NCBI GenBank assembly: GCA_020881915.1
Contig: JAJFPB010000009.1
Coordinates: 2,480,001-2,544,000, forward strand
Length of the DNA stretch: 64,000 nt
Reading direction: 5' to 3'
Origin: Paramyrothecium sp. XJ0827
Lineage: Eukaryota > Ascomycota > Sordariomycetes > Hypocreales > Stachybotryaceae
Shown here: one piece after another, positions 10,256 to 20,560 of the stretch
How the letters are laid out: each line of letters starts with the position of its first letter
Numbering within the stretch: position 1 is the stretch's first letter
Notes under the pieces: model-generated
What the model saw: only the letters and a program-made list of their open reading frames with translations
Database searches by the model: none
What the model was told of the DNA's origin: nothing
Position numbers and translations under genes: made by a program

Positions 10256-13200
10256 ATGCATGAAAATTCTTTGAGGTATCCTGCCCGTCTTGCTAATAAC
10301 GAGTTGGACGAACAGAAACAAGGCAGACCCGTCGTGTATATTGCCGTTGAGATCTTATCATGGCTGGTACGAAACTATTTGGTTGATCTTGCTCGAGATA
10401 ACCCTCAAAAGTTCAGCGATGTCAAAGGTGTCATCTTCATGGGTGCCAATCACCTGAGCTCCAAAGTTCGTTTCAGCTACTCTTCATACATGGACAAATG
10501 GCTTCCATCAGGCTCGCCTGCTTCGTCTCGGCATTCCTCGTTTGTTGAAGGCACACCTCCTAGCACGCCAATCGAGCCTTCCATAATCAGCAATGAGAAC
10601 TCAAAAAGGGTCTTGGATGACTTGAAGAAGAGGCTCTTCCTCATTGATGAAAACTTTGAGAAGTTAGCCCTCGGAGCGCAGGGTCAAGTCATCAGAGAGA
10701 ATACTTGGAGAGTTTCTACCGATTCCACCTTTGCTCAACCAGTAAGTGAAACCCCCTCAGAATATGGCCTCCATGCTAAGGATTTGTTGAAGACAAGGAA
10801 ACATCGTGCCAATTTCCTCGACTTCCGTCTTCGGGGAATATCTGGTCCGGGTCGGGCTACCTCAACTGGTGATCAGCTAGAAACGGCGAAAGAGGATGTT
10901 GATGTCCAAATAGTCGAGGCTCTCATCCGTAGTATCCAGCTGTCCAACTCTAGGGGAGATATCCATGGCTCACAGGCCATAGAGATGAATTTGGCTGAAT
11001 CATGTGGTGAGAGATTCTTCGATCTAAGCACGTCTGGCGCGGATGACGCGGTCCCCTCGGGCAACTATGATCGCATTGTAAATGCAAGACAGTCTCCTCC
11101 TCTATTGTTAGGATCCCATCAAACGGGTCCTTCTCACAGAGACCGGCATCTCGCACTCGAAGTGGGCGCCAAACGTACGATAGCCATCATCCCCACTCTT
11201 GGGAACCGACGCGATGGCTTCAGCGTTTCGGAAAACGAGTGGCTGAGCCAGAGCCAAGCCGCTCACGAGTACCTTGAAAGAGGCCAGCTAGAGAACGCTG
11301 ACGTACTCTATGCTTGGTGCATTGACGCTGGTGCAACCACTATCTTCTCCCATACAGACGTTGTACTACGAAGCCGAATGCAACGCTGTGTTATCAAGAT
11401 TCTAAGGGGGAGGTATGACGAGGCGGCAGGTGAATTGCAAAGCGTGAAGAAAGAATGTCTGGGCCGAATTGAAGATCTCAAAGGGCTGCAACATGGCGAT
11501 GACATTTATTTTTCACACACACTAAGACCGAGTCAAGCATCAACGTCGAAGAATATGACGGAATCTGACATGGACAACAATAATCTCGCATATAACTTTT
11601 TGGTTCTCGTCTTTGAGGTTTCTTGTCACCTTGCTGCAGTCTTCATGAGACAGGGACGCTATAAAATTTCATATCACGAGCTTGAGGGCCCATATGGATG
11701 GTTTTTGGGTTCAATGTCAGACATCAAGTTGATCTTGGATGAACCCTATCTCGAATTCCCCGATGAGCTCAGGCTCTTTATAGGAATAACCAGATTGCTA
11801 GCTCTACTCCAAGCTTATCTCGGGAACTTCAGCCAGGCGAAAACCCTCATGGGCAAAGCTGAAAACTTGTTTCGATATCTCAAGCAACATGAAACTCGAC
11901 AAGAAATTCATCCTTCCAATGACCCACCAACTCTCACGCTCGACGCAGAAGGAAAACCCCCAACAGGGACAGCCATCGATTCCCAACGCAATAGGATCTC
12001 CCGAAGCCCTATGAGAAGCATTCGATTGGTGTTAGATCTTAGCATCACAAAACTCCACTTGTTAAGTGGTCGCTTTTCTGAAGCACTTGAAAGTGCTCAT
12101 CCATGTTCGAGGTCTATGGAAGAGCATTTTGGAACCTCGCATCTTTTGTCCTTGGAAACACGGTATGTGAAGGCAATGGTCCTCGCACAGATTGGTAATC
12201 TTGCCGAAGCCCGATCGCTTTGCATGGAAACAAAGCAACTCATGAATAGACATCTGGTAAAGGACCATCCATTCTTCTTTGAGATCACGCATATACTTGT
12301 CATGTTAGCAAGGCTCGAGTTCCGCCCTTTCGAGGCTCTCACAACCAGCAGAAATTTATGCACGCGAGCACGAAACCTACTGGGAGAGAGAAATCAACAG
12401 ACTCTTCGGTTCGAGTTTCAATTAGCCTCGCTGAACCTCTGGGCTGGCAACTACAAAGATGCACAAATACAACTAGAACATCTCTTAAAGTGCACATCAA
12501 CCTTGGGGTGGGAACCTTCGCACCCGTGGGTATTGCGAGTTCAAACAGAACTAGCAGTCTGTCGAAGTCTGCAAGGGATGGTGAACGACTCCAGGCGCAT
12601 CATTGACGGTGTGCTAGGAATACAACTAACGGCTAGTGGACTACCAGATAGTAGCTCACCTTCCCTAGGTTCTCCGCTCATGGACTTCCTAGAAAGATTG
12701 GAGGATGGTATCCAAAAGGCCAAGTCCAAGTCCAACAGCTCCGAAGCGTCATTGGGTCAATTGCATCCTGATATCCTCCATACTCTAGACGTTTACGCCA
12801 GGAATGAGTGCGCCAGGACAAAGGTCAACAGGACCTTTATCATTCGATTGCGAAGAATCATCTGTGGCTTCCGTGAATCGTCCAAATCTTTCGGAAGCAA
12901 TCATCCCCTTACAATCCAGGCTGCTGTGGACCTGGCAAACGCGTTGCGACAGGACCCAGAAGGGGACAGTAGGGAGGAGGCGAAAGAGATTTACAAGACT
13001 GTTGTGGAGAAGCTGAAGAGGTCCGACCCAAAACACCCATTGAAACTATCGGCTGAGCAAGGTTTGTGGCAACTGAGAGCCACGAGCGATGTTACACAGA
13101 TTGAAGGTGAGGACGATTTGCTCGTTCGTGTCATGGCAGTGCTACAGGACTTCCATGAGCGACTCGGAAAGCAGAACCCTGAGTCACTGCGAGCCCAGTC

Positions 13201-13921
13201 GGCGGCTTTCGTCGTTGTTTCTTTCATCAACGAGGACCATGCTGTCAAAATCTCAGACGAGTTGCTTTTGAGTTTACAGGATCCACAAGTCCAAAAGCAG
13301 AGAAAGGCAGAATGCTTCCAGCTGGAGGAGAGACTTGCACTGGCCCACTTCTCACGCCAAAACTACGACAAGGCAATAACTATATTCGAGCTGCTAACGA
13401 GTGAGCTAGCTCGTAGAGATGGCGCTGTGGAGGAGCTGTTGAGCGCTCGCCCGGAGATAGAAGGCAGAATCCACCGAGAGGTAACGGTGGTTCGGGAGGC
13501 ATCTGAGAGGGAATTAGAGAAATTTCGCAAGCAAGCAAAGATGTCGCTAAAAACCAAGGATTACAACAGTGCAGTTCCAATGCTTCGCAAGGCAACCGGC
13601 CTAGCAGCGGCACTATATGGTGATGCCGCCGAGAAAACGGAAGACATGCGCCTTCAGTTGGCGGAAGCTCTATGGAAGCAGGGGGCTGAAACAAGACCCA
13701 GGACACCTGTTCCGTTGAACAGGACACAAAGCACAAATGAGAAGGATCCTGCGGACATGGTGAAACGGAAGAGCTTTGAAAGCATGCCACCTCGTGAAGA
13801 AGCGCTTCAGCTCCTGCGGCGGCTGATGCAGGATAAAAGCCACCACGATGAAAGATACGTTGCTTTGAAGGAGATATTGGCGTCTTGGACGAGGCGTCCA
13901 AGGCAGTCCAAAGTGTTTTAA
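10256..13921 (+). CDS. Large TPR-repeat protein with degenerate hydrolase-like N-terminus
   Basis: Open frame of about 1221 aa from the ATG at 10256. Residues about 25-80 read RPVVYIAVEILSWLVR then VKGVIFMGANH, aligning by eye with the RPVVFVGHSLGGLV and GVIFLGTPH blocks of the serine-hydrolase module often found at the N-terminus of fungal NLR-like proteins. The GxSxG nucleophile is absent. From about residue 350 to 1180 the sequence is helical, with TPR-like pairs such as AHEYLERGQLENADVLYAWC, ALESAHPCSRSMEEHFG and AVPMLRKATGLAAALYGDAA. No NACHT or NB-ARC P-loop was found. An alternative start uses the spliced upstream exon (10025-10235 joined to 10316). Function unknown; probably a scaffold or former defence-type receptor. 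The missing catalytic residue and absent N-terminal ATG exon suggest decay or functional shift. Confidence 0.6.
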   Translation: MHENSLRYPARLANNELDEQKQGRPVVYIAVEILSWLVRNYLVDLARDNPQKFSDVKGVIFMGANHLSSKVRFSYSSYMDKWLPSGSPASSRHSSFVEGTPPSTPIEPSIISNENSKRVLDDLKKRLFLIDENFEKLALGAQGQVIRENTWRVSTDSTFAQPVSETPSEYGLHAKDLLKTRKHRANFLDFRLRGISGPGRATSTGDQLETAKEDVDVQIVEALIRSIQLSNSRGDIHGSQAIEMNLAESCGERFFDLSTSGADDAVPSGNYDRIVNARQSPPLLLGSHQTGPSHRDRHLALEVGAKRTIAIIPTLGNRRDGFSVSENEWLSQSQAAHEYLERGQLENADVLYAWCIDAGATTIFSHTDVVLRSRMQRCVIKILRGRYDEAAGELQSVKKECLGRIEDLKGLQHGDDIYFSHTLRPSQASTSKNMTESDMDNNNLAYNFLVLVFEVSCHLAAVFMRQGRYKISYHELEGPYGWFLGSMSDIKLILDEPYLEFPDELRLFIGITRLLALLQAYLGNFSQAKTLMGKAENLFRYLKQHETRQEIHPSNDPPTLTLDAEGKPPTGTAIDSQRNRISRSPMRSIRLVLDLSITKLHLLSGRFSEALESAHPCSRSMEEHFGTSHLLSLETRYVKAMVLAQIGNLAEARSLCMETKQLMNRHLVKDHPFFFEITHILVMLARLEFRPFEALTTSRNLCTRARNLLGERNQQTLRFEFQLASLNLWAGNYKDAQIQLEHLLKCTSTLGWEPSHPWVLRVQTELAVCRSLQGMVNDSRRIIDGVLGIQLTASGLPDSSSPSLGSPLMDFLERLEDGIQKAKSKSNSSEASLGQLHPDILHTLDVYARNECARTKVNRTFIIRLRRIICGFRESSKSFGSNHPLTIQAAVDLANALRQDPEGDSREEAKEIYKTVVEKLKRSDPKHPLKLSAEQGLWQLRATSDVTQIEGEDDLLVRVMAVLQDFHERLGKQNPESLRAQSAAFVVVSFINEDHAVKISDELLLSLQDPQVQKQRKAECFQLEERLALAHFSRQNYDKAITIFELLTSELARRDGAVEELLSARPEIEGRIHREVTVVREASERELEKFRKQAKMSLKTKDYNSAVPMLRKATGLAAALYGDAAEKTEDMRLQLAEALWKQGAETRPRTPVPLNRTQSTNEKDPADMVKRKSFESMPPREEALQLLRRLMQDKSHHDERYVALKEILASWTRRPRQSKVF

Positions 13922-14443
13922 TTAGAGAGCACAAGTTTTAGTTAGAGGGCACAATCCTGGGACAAGTGTATAACGTTATTCGATTTCTTCCGTTATTCCT
14001 ATGTTATTTCAGCGTGAATTTCTACAGGTCCAACATGGACCAGTGTGTAAGTGAGAGGTAGCAGTATAGCCCTTCACACCCGAAGCCTGATTCTTGTTAA
14101 TCAGATCGTGATTGGCGACGCTGAAGTGTAATTACGAACATCATCTGATGTCCGAAGTATTGCTTCGAGGAACAGGGCTTTGTTGGCCAACCAAAGTCGG
14201 AGGAACCAAATTATGTATTTACAGAATACTAGCAAATCTTTGCTACACGCCTGCGCCCGAAGCGATCAAACCATTTCCTAGTCCAAGTGCTCGCCCAAGA
14301 TCGGTAGCAGCTGTTCTAAATCCTGTTGGTATATACTTATCTGCAAGAGATGGGACCGTGAGACGGACAACTTGAGAGACTTGGCAGTGTGATAGATTCA
14401 GTGGGGCTGACTCCAGTATTGTAAGTCGTCACCCTGTCGCATT
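13922..14443. other. Intergenic spacer, nothing recognised
   Basis: About 520 bases of mixed composition between the TPR gene and the Myb/SANT-like pseudogene. Short open frames are present but none has domain character. Confidence 0.5.
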
Positions 14444-15508
14444 ATGCCTCAAAACCGTCTTTCGTATAGCTTTCACCGCCTTCGCCCCTCCATTGTTTTG
14501 TTGTTGTCGCGATCGATGATCCTGACGTGTGGAGTTGTTGCCGCGGGGATACAAGCTGTACCGTCGACTCTGTTCTGGTCTATGTTAGCTGCTGGGATGA
14601 CCACACATACGGACACTACGGCCTCACCAACAAGCCCTGCCGTGACTTCGACAACGGTTCGAACAATGCCGCTGTACGGAGATCGATGGACGGATGCGCA
14701 AACATTCGGCTTCCTGCGTTTGCTACTTGCAGCACGGCGTGACGGCAGATTAAACACTTCAAAGACTAGGCCTATTCGGCGGGTCCTCGAAACAATGGTT
14801 CCGATGATGTTGATGAAGTTCCCGCGCCGGCCGTGGTCAACCAAGGTGCTGGAGACTCAGTTTGGTAGATTGCGTGGCTTCTGGAGCGTGTTCTATGAGG
14901 CATACCTTATGGAGGGCGCAACATACAACAAGGAGACTGGGAAGATTATTCTGAATTCTGATCAGGGGGCTCTCATCACACTACGATACCCTGAAGGAAA
15001 AGTTGTGGTGTAACGAGGGCTCCTGGTCAACCAGTCAGACATCAAGTACGAAGAGTGGCTGGAGATATTCACGAAGGAACGGCCCTTGGGACAGTATATC
15101 GCTGAAGCCGGCGATCATGCGTACTTTGAGTCGTCTCGCTCAGCAAGGGGAGGGCGCTCAGACAATGTTGGAGTTGCAGGGCGAAGGAAGAAGAGACGAC
15201 CGGCGCAGGATCCAATGAATCTTGTCGACGACCTACAGCGGCTGGTAACTGACCACCTTCGTCAGATGTCGCAAACTCGGTACCACGTCATCTCACATCG
15301 CATTGCTGGGGCAGAAGATGTCGAGAAGGCGCTCCGGAATATACAGTCTCTTGAGCCACAACTAGGCATGGATTTGGTAATGCGTTTGATGGACTTGGTA
15401 GCTGAGAATCCGCAGCATGCACGGCAGTGGAATTTGATTACCAATGAGAGAACACGGGCAGCTTGGATAGAGCACAAGCTTGGTGTTACTTTGGCTGAGG
15501 TAGCATAG
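14444..15508 (+). pseudogene. Myb/SANT-like DNA-binding domain gene broken by one in-frame stop
   Basis: A single frame runs from the ATG at 14444 to a stop at 15506-15508, interrupted by TAA at 15011-15013. The upstream part (189 aa) contains a Myb/SANT-like region (about residues 77-160): the sequence around RWTDAQTFGFLRLLL, then QFGRLRGFWSVFYEAYLMEG, matching the W...LL...lk..y..w..l...G pattern of the PF12776 type, often found beside transposases. Downstream of the stop the frame continues for 165 codons, with a helical tail that includes NLVDDLQRLVTDHL. The stop could derive from CAA by one C-to-T change in a CpA dinucleotide. Alternatives: a true short protein ending at 15013, or a mis-sequenced base. 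The N-terminal 70 residues are low-complexity and the real start may be later. Confidence 0.55.
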
Positions 15509-16092
15509 CATAGGGTCAGCTGAGACGATTTCTTCAATGTTTCTTTTAGTCGGCCGGTCAGCTCTTCACCTAGCAGTTGACCATGTCAGCTGTCAACTAT
15601 GGCACCTGATACGTGATTTGCTCCTGTTGTCCAGTGTTTTCCTGCAATTGGATCATTGGATCATAGCTGATTTACGGTAAGCAGCTTTGGGGTCAGAGTA
15701 GACCCACCACCAAGGATGACAGATTGCTTAGAGATTCCTTATTTTGACTCGTCCGCGAGCTTCTCTCTATTCATCTGCTGGTAATATTGAACGCAGCCAT
15801 GAAAAGTCATCCTTGATCCTGTGTATTATTTTCCGGCCCACGGGGCTGTTTCGAGAACTCGAATAGACACCAGGATATAATCGAGCATATCACTCAACTC
15901 ATGCTTCATCAAAATATGAACTGGTACTGAACATGTATCTATGATCCAGAGTATTTGATCCAGCACTTCGGGGCCAATCGAGTGCTCTTTCTGACTCATG
16001 ATACATAAAAAAGAGTGGGACAAATCGAAACCCACGGCAACAGCGACACTCAAATCAGTAATCGAAAGGCAGAAGCTATGAAATGAAACATT
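15509..16092. other. Intergenic spacer, nothing recognised
   Basis: A minus-strand frame at 15826-16053 (75 aa) contains a plausible amphipathic stretch but has no recognised family and no clear context, so it is not called. The remainder is non-coding in appearance. Confidence 0.4.
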
Positions 16093-17364
16093 TCACATCA
16101 ACATCCTGATCAAGATAGACAGTAGCAAGTATGCCAGGACATGAGCATTGTAGCGCGCTGCAGCATTCTCTTCTGTGTCTAAAGGACTGGTAGGTGCCAC
16201 ACTTCGTGTGCTGGTGCCTGCAGATGCTGGCCTGTCACTTTCGGATGAGCGAGTTGCTGGAGGATCGGTAAGTTCTACACTGGTAGCTTTATCAAAGGTC
16301 GTTTCTGATTCTTTAAAGTTTGATAAACCTGGTGACGGGGTAACAGTGGATCTGCACGTCTCCAAGACTTCCGAAGTAAAGTAGGTCGTTGAAGAGCGTA
16401 TGGCTCTGTCTGTAGTGCTGGTCGGATCCACGCTAAGAGTCTCTAAGTAGGACTCTGTGGTTAATATTAGCTTTCCATCGGTGGGTATGACCGTTTCTCT
16501 GGCGGTGATATATCTCGTGGTCGATGTTGCTGTCCAGTATACCTTGGTAAAGCCGCCCAAATGTAACATGTTTGATGTGGGTGGCGTGTAGCACTGCGAG
16601 GCGGCTTCCTCTGGAAACCATTGATTGAGCCACCTGGCTGGGTCTTCTCCGATAAAATTGTAAGGAACATGAGAAAGCCCCGTCGAATCATTCGTGTTTG
16701 TCGACGGTACTCTAAAATAACCAAGGAGTTTGTTACGGTCATCAGTCCCTGTTGGCGTGGGAACGGGGATAATGGGATTATAGATGGATCGTCTTCGTCG
16801 ATGATGACGCAGCGTGTGCTCGTCGAGTCCTCGGAAGTCACTCTCAGCCCACCATGGGCCGTGAAAGCATCAGGCCAGACAATAAAAGCCTCGGGGTGTG
16901 TTCTAAGCGTCGTTAGCATGTCTCGTCTTGTCCCCTTGCAGAGCATGAAGCTGGTTACAGGACAGTAGTAAGGCTTGTGCCTGATCGCTCGTAGGTAATG
17001 GTTCTAATGGCAGTCCCGTCTACATTGGTCGTATAAGAAAATTCAGGTGGCATATCAGTCATGACACTCGTCTGGCCAACATGGCTGTCGATAATTGTTA
17101 TCAGCGTCACCGTCACAGAAGCCTCAAAACGGCGTTCTCGGTCCCCGTCGCGTTCGAGGCTGGTCGGAAGCCAGAAGTGAATGGTCACCCGGGGACCACC
17201 AAGTTCGCAGGTATTACAATCATCGATCTGTGCCAGGACAGATGCGACTACGAAGACGTTAGAAGCCAGTCGTCAGGGTAGACAGAACATACAAACACAC
17301 CAAGAATATTGACGGCCAATATTGTGCCGCAGAGCGCAATCAGCTTGAGTGCCATGATGAGCAT
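16093..17364 (-). CDS. Secreted Ser/Thr-rich surface protein, probable GPI anchor
   Basis: Model exons on the minus strand: 17364-17301, 17247-16959, 16902-16853 and 16748-16093 (352 aa). The first exon encodes a hydrophobic signal peptide (MALKLIALCGTILAVNIL, then VASVLAQ after splicing). Introns 1 (GTGTGT, CTAAC, GTAG) and 2 (GTAACC, CTAAC, TTAG) are convincing. The third (104 nt, donor GTGGGC) is weak but is the only splice found that restores frame; a small indel near 16750-16780 would also explain it. The mature part begins with a Cys pair (DDCNTC). The middle has PARWLNQWFPEEAASQC. The C-terminal 100 residues are Ser/Thr-rich, ending in a hydrophobic tail (VLAYLLLSILIRMLM) typical of GPI attachment. 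No enzyme domain is visible; role at the cell surface is inferred only. Confidence 0.55.
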
Positions 17365-17871
17365 TATCAGGTACATACGTGGATCTCCCACAGTAGTTGC
17401 GTCAAGGCGCTCTTCGCTGTCTTAAATTGAAGTCGCTTATGCTTTGTAAGGAATAAATAAGTCGTGAAGCGCCCGACAAACAAGGCTCCGACCGCCCCCT
17501 CTACAAAGTGCAAAAAGTCCAAGCATGCAAGCACACTCTGATGCAGAAAGGATCACTTCTCATTGGTGGCCTGATGCAAGCGCGGCAGCGACGCGGTTAA
17601 ATCACTCCATGCCAATGTCTTTCACATCTAGGTGATTGGCCTCTTTGTGCACTCTAGCTCATTTCTCTTCCTATATATATCTTTTTCGAAACAGCAGCGT
17701 CACGGAGCTGAAAGAAGAGATTGGCTGACGATCTACACCCGGCTATAAGTAGGTAGGCAAAGGCTTTGAAGGACGGCACGGTACTTACATAGTCATGAAT
17801 TGGTATTGACATAATCTCAGATTGCCGAGCAACTGCGAATCATCAGAGAAGTGAAAGTGACTGGACGGAGC
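17365..17871. other. Divergent promoter region between two genes
   Basis: Separates the minus-strand surface-protein gene from the plus-strand membrane-protein pseudogene, so it would have served both as promoter. It contains a TATATATAT run at about 17673-17681. No coding frame of interest is seen. Confidence 0.45.
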
Positions 17872-19833
17872 ATGGCTCAGTCAGTACCGGCCCCCTCGAT
17901 CTCGCAAGCCTCGAACGCTTCTTCACCACCGCCACAGACAGCAACACTCCATCGTCCAGTCCTTGATTTGACCCCTGAAGCCAAAACAACATGTGTTGCT
18001 ACCAAAGCGTCTGGCTGTAGGGCAAGCTTTTCTGTCATGTCGGATAAATTCATTCTCGGAAGCTTCAGCCTGATGCTCTACTCTCTCATCATTTTGTTCA
18101 TACAGGCCACCTACTCAGCAGAACAGCGCTCAAAGGCAGGTTTGGAGCTCTCTCCATTCATAAGACTTGAGGCCAGCACTACGATAGCGATTGTGCAGGC
18201 GTTGCAAGTCATGCTTCTGGCGCTAACAAATCTCTGCATCGGTGACGCTTTCGAGTCCTTGTGTCGGATCATGATGCAACGTTGTAGTGGCTTTGTCTAT
18301 CTGTCATTCCTTGCGCTGTCTCCCAGCACAGGATATTTGGGTAGTCTCCAGCTAGTCTTTTCACTTCCTTGGTCCCAAATCTCACTAGGGACGCGACTTT
18401 GGGGGCTTCTAAAGTAAGTGGACTCACAGAAATTTCGAGAAGTTGTTTTGACCCGTTAATAGAGTTATGACCAAGGGTGGGATTTGGTTGTCAGGCTTGA
18501 TCCTCTTCGGTATGTAAGCGATTCACTTTAGAGAAAGAACTAATGAAGAATAGTCAATACTTCCTCACCTACTGTGTACGATCATGGTCCTATTTACAAC
18601 GTAACAGCTGGGGTTGGCCCTTTCAATAGCTCTCTTGTCCAGCCCTTCATTCGTTTCACGCAGTCCTTGGCTCCGCCGGATAGTGAGCATACAGTGCTAC
18701 CAGAGACATATCTCTCCATGGTAAATACGCTTATTATGAGCCCAATAATTACCACATCTGTCCCACCAGCCCGGCATCAATCACGAGATGACAGCGCGAC
18801 ATCATATCTCATCGGGGGGGGGGCTTGAATCGGTCACACCATGGATCCCTGAAAGCCATCATGAGTACGGTCAAGTACGATTGGACAATGTCCCCTCAAT
18901 TCAATTCAATGTCAGCGAGTCCACGAAGGCGAACTTTTTAAATGAGGAATGCGATTCGTTTGGGCAAGATGGCATGAGCATTGGTTTGAGGCTATGTGTG
19001 TCACACGACCCGTCTCAACCGGCCTCCATACGGTCAAGTACGTTACTCCATGATAATTTAGCGCATCAAAGACTAACGATATTGATGAAGGTCTCTTCAT
19101 ATGTCCTAATGGAGCGAGTGGGGGCAGTTGTCATTCATCAGAGGGGCCCCTTCCTAACATTACCCTCACGGCATCGTTTTACACACGGCGAGTAACCTTC
19201 GTCGCGGTACGATCAAATTACAGTATCTTCAGTCTTCTGGAACCCCCTGACCCCGATCCGTTTCTATGGAACACGAGTGATGTGCAAGCCTACCGCGACG
19301 TTTTTCGGTGGCTGCTCGACTATGACGCAGCCGGCATCCCTGCGCCGTCCTCCATTGTCGAAATCTTCTAGACCGCGAGTAACCAAGTTCGAAGCAATTC
19401 TACCGCAGGCATCTTGTCCCATAACTTCCACAGCCTTCTGGCCTTCCCTTTCTGGCTGTTCAATGTGAACAACTGGGGCAACATCGAGATGAAGCAGAAC
19501 GAGACAATTGCGAGTCTACCACCACAGTACTACACCAAAGCGTCTCTTGCAGAACCTTATATAGTGACGAGGTTCGACAAAAGTATGTTCGTGTTGTACT
19601 TGATCCTGCAGGGACAGGCGATTGTGTTTATCTGGGTGGTGATAGTCTGGACAGCCGTCGTTTGGAGCGGAGCGCCGCCGCCTGAGATATCGGAGTTTCC
19701 CATGTTTGACATTGTCTTCAAAACCGAGATCAAGGGGCCCATGAGTGGTGAAGTGCAAGGTGGGTCGCGCTGGGCTAACACTGCTGGAGCTATACGAGCC
19801 TTGCAGAACTATGCTATCAGGGTTTCGAGATAA
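17872..19833 (+). pseudogene. Fungal polytopic membrane protein family, disrupted copy
   Basis: The recognisable fungal family has an N-terminal membrane bundle, then an extracellular domain with VYDHGPIYNVTAGVGPFNSS, CPNGASGGSCH and SFYTRRVTFVAVRSNYSIF. Exons 17872-18413, 18463-18509 and from 18554 are joined by introns with good signals (GTAAGT...AATAG; GTATGT...GAATAG), and another intron lies at 19038-19090. Two lesions break it. A run of ten G at 18814-18823, where nine would keep frame, shifts between SYLIGGG and LESVTPWIPE. A TAG at 19369-19371 sits inside EIF-x-TASNQV, where the family is expected to carry Trp. After the stop the frame continues through a final membrane segment (MFVLYLILQGQAIVFIWVVIV) to 19833. 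The homopolymer could be a sequencing error; the stop is harder to dismiss. Function unknown even for intact relatives. Confidence 0.65.
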
Positions 19834-20560
19834 CGTAAGGGAGGGAGGCTAATCTCAAGATCGTGTTTGAGAAAGATGACTTTTTCCAGTGTGCTCCGCG
19901 AGGTTTGCTCAGGGCATCTGCTGGCTCTGTTGAGCGAACTTATAGAGGGACATCCTTTGATAAAAGTCAAGACCAATCAATACATTTGTCGTGTTGTTTT
20001 CCAGCCATCAAGGCATTTCTAAGAACTCAAGTAGACATGAGGAAACATTGAATCACATCACCTAACTGCTCCCTACACAAAAAGGCAGTCTAAATTTATT
20101 GCTCTTCATTGCGGTGACCCCGAAAAGCATCAAGGGCACCAGTGTTCCTTTGTGCACTTCTGTTACTGGCCTATCATGTTTCTTTTAGGTTTCTTGAAAG
20201 CCAGTATTGACTTGTCCAATTATACTTGCCAGAGACATACTTCATGAATCCTAAAAGAAGATCTCGGCGAGAAACGCGTTATCGAAGCCAATATGGTATA
20301 AATGTGTCGCGTGTAGGGTATCCAGCACTACATCCGCTCGGCCAATCAGTGCCCCGCTTGTGCGACGTAATGGACCGGCATCCGATATCGCGTCGGCTTA
20401 TCGCGGCGCAACTCGCGTCCCAGGATATGGGCTGTGACACGGTGACACACGGTGACGTCTATCCCATCGCGACTGCGAGTTCCTGGAGCGCATATGCATG
20501 CGGAGTAGCTGCTGGTGACACCACAGCCGTATACATGACAATCAGCCGGCGGGCTGCGGG
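19834..20560. other. Upstream region of the Zn2Cys6 regulator gene
   Basis: About 730 bases with no gene. The distal half is AT-richer; the proximal 300 bases are GC-rich with several CGG/CCG triplets and the tandem repeat listed separately, consistent with a promoter and leader. Confidence 0.45.
20437..20456. repeat. Perfect 10-bp tandem repeat in regulator promoter
   Basis: ACACGGTGAC occurs twice head to tail at 20437-20446 and 20447-20456, about 105 bases before the regulator's start codon. It could be a paired binding site, possibly autoregulatory; this is inference. Confidence 0.6.
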
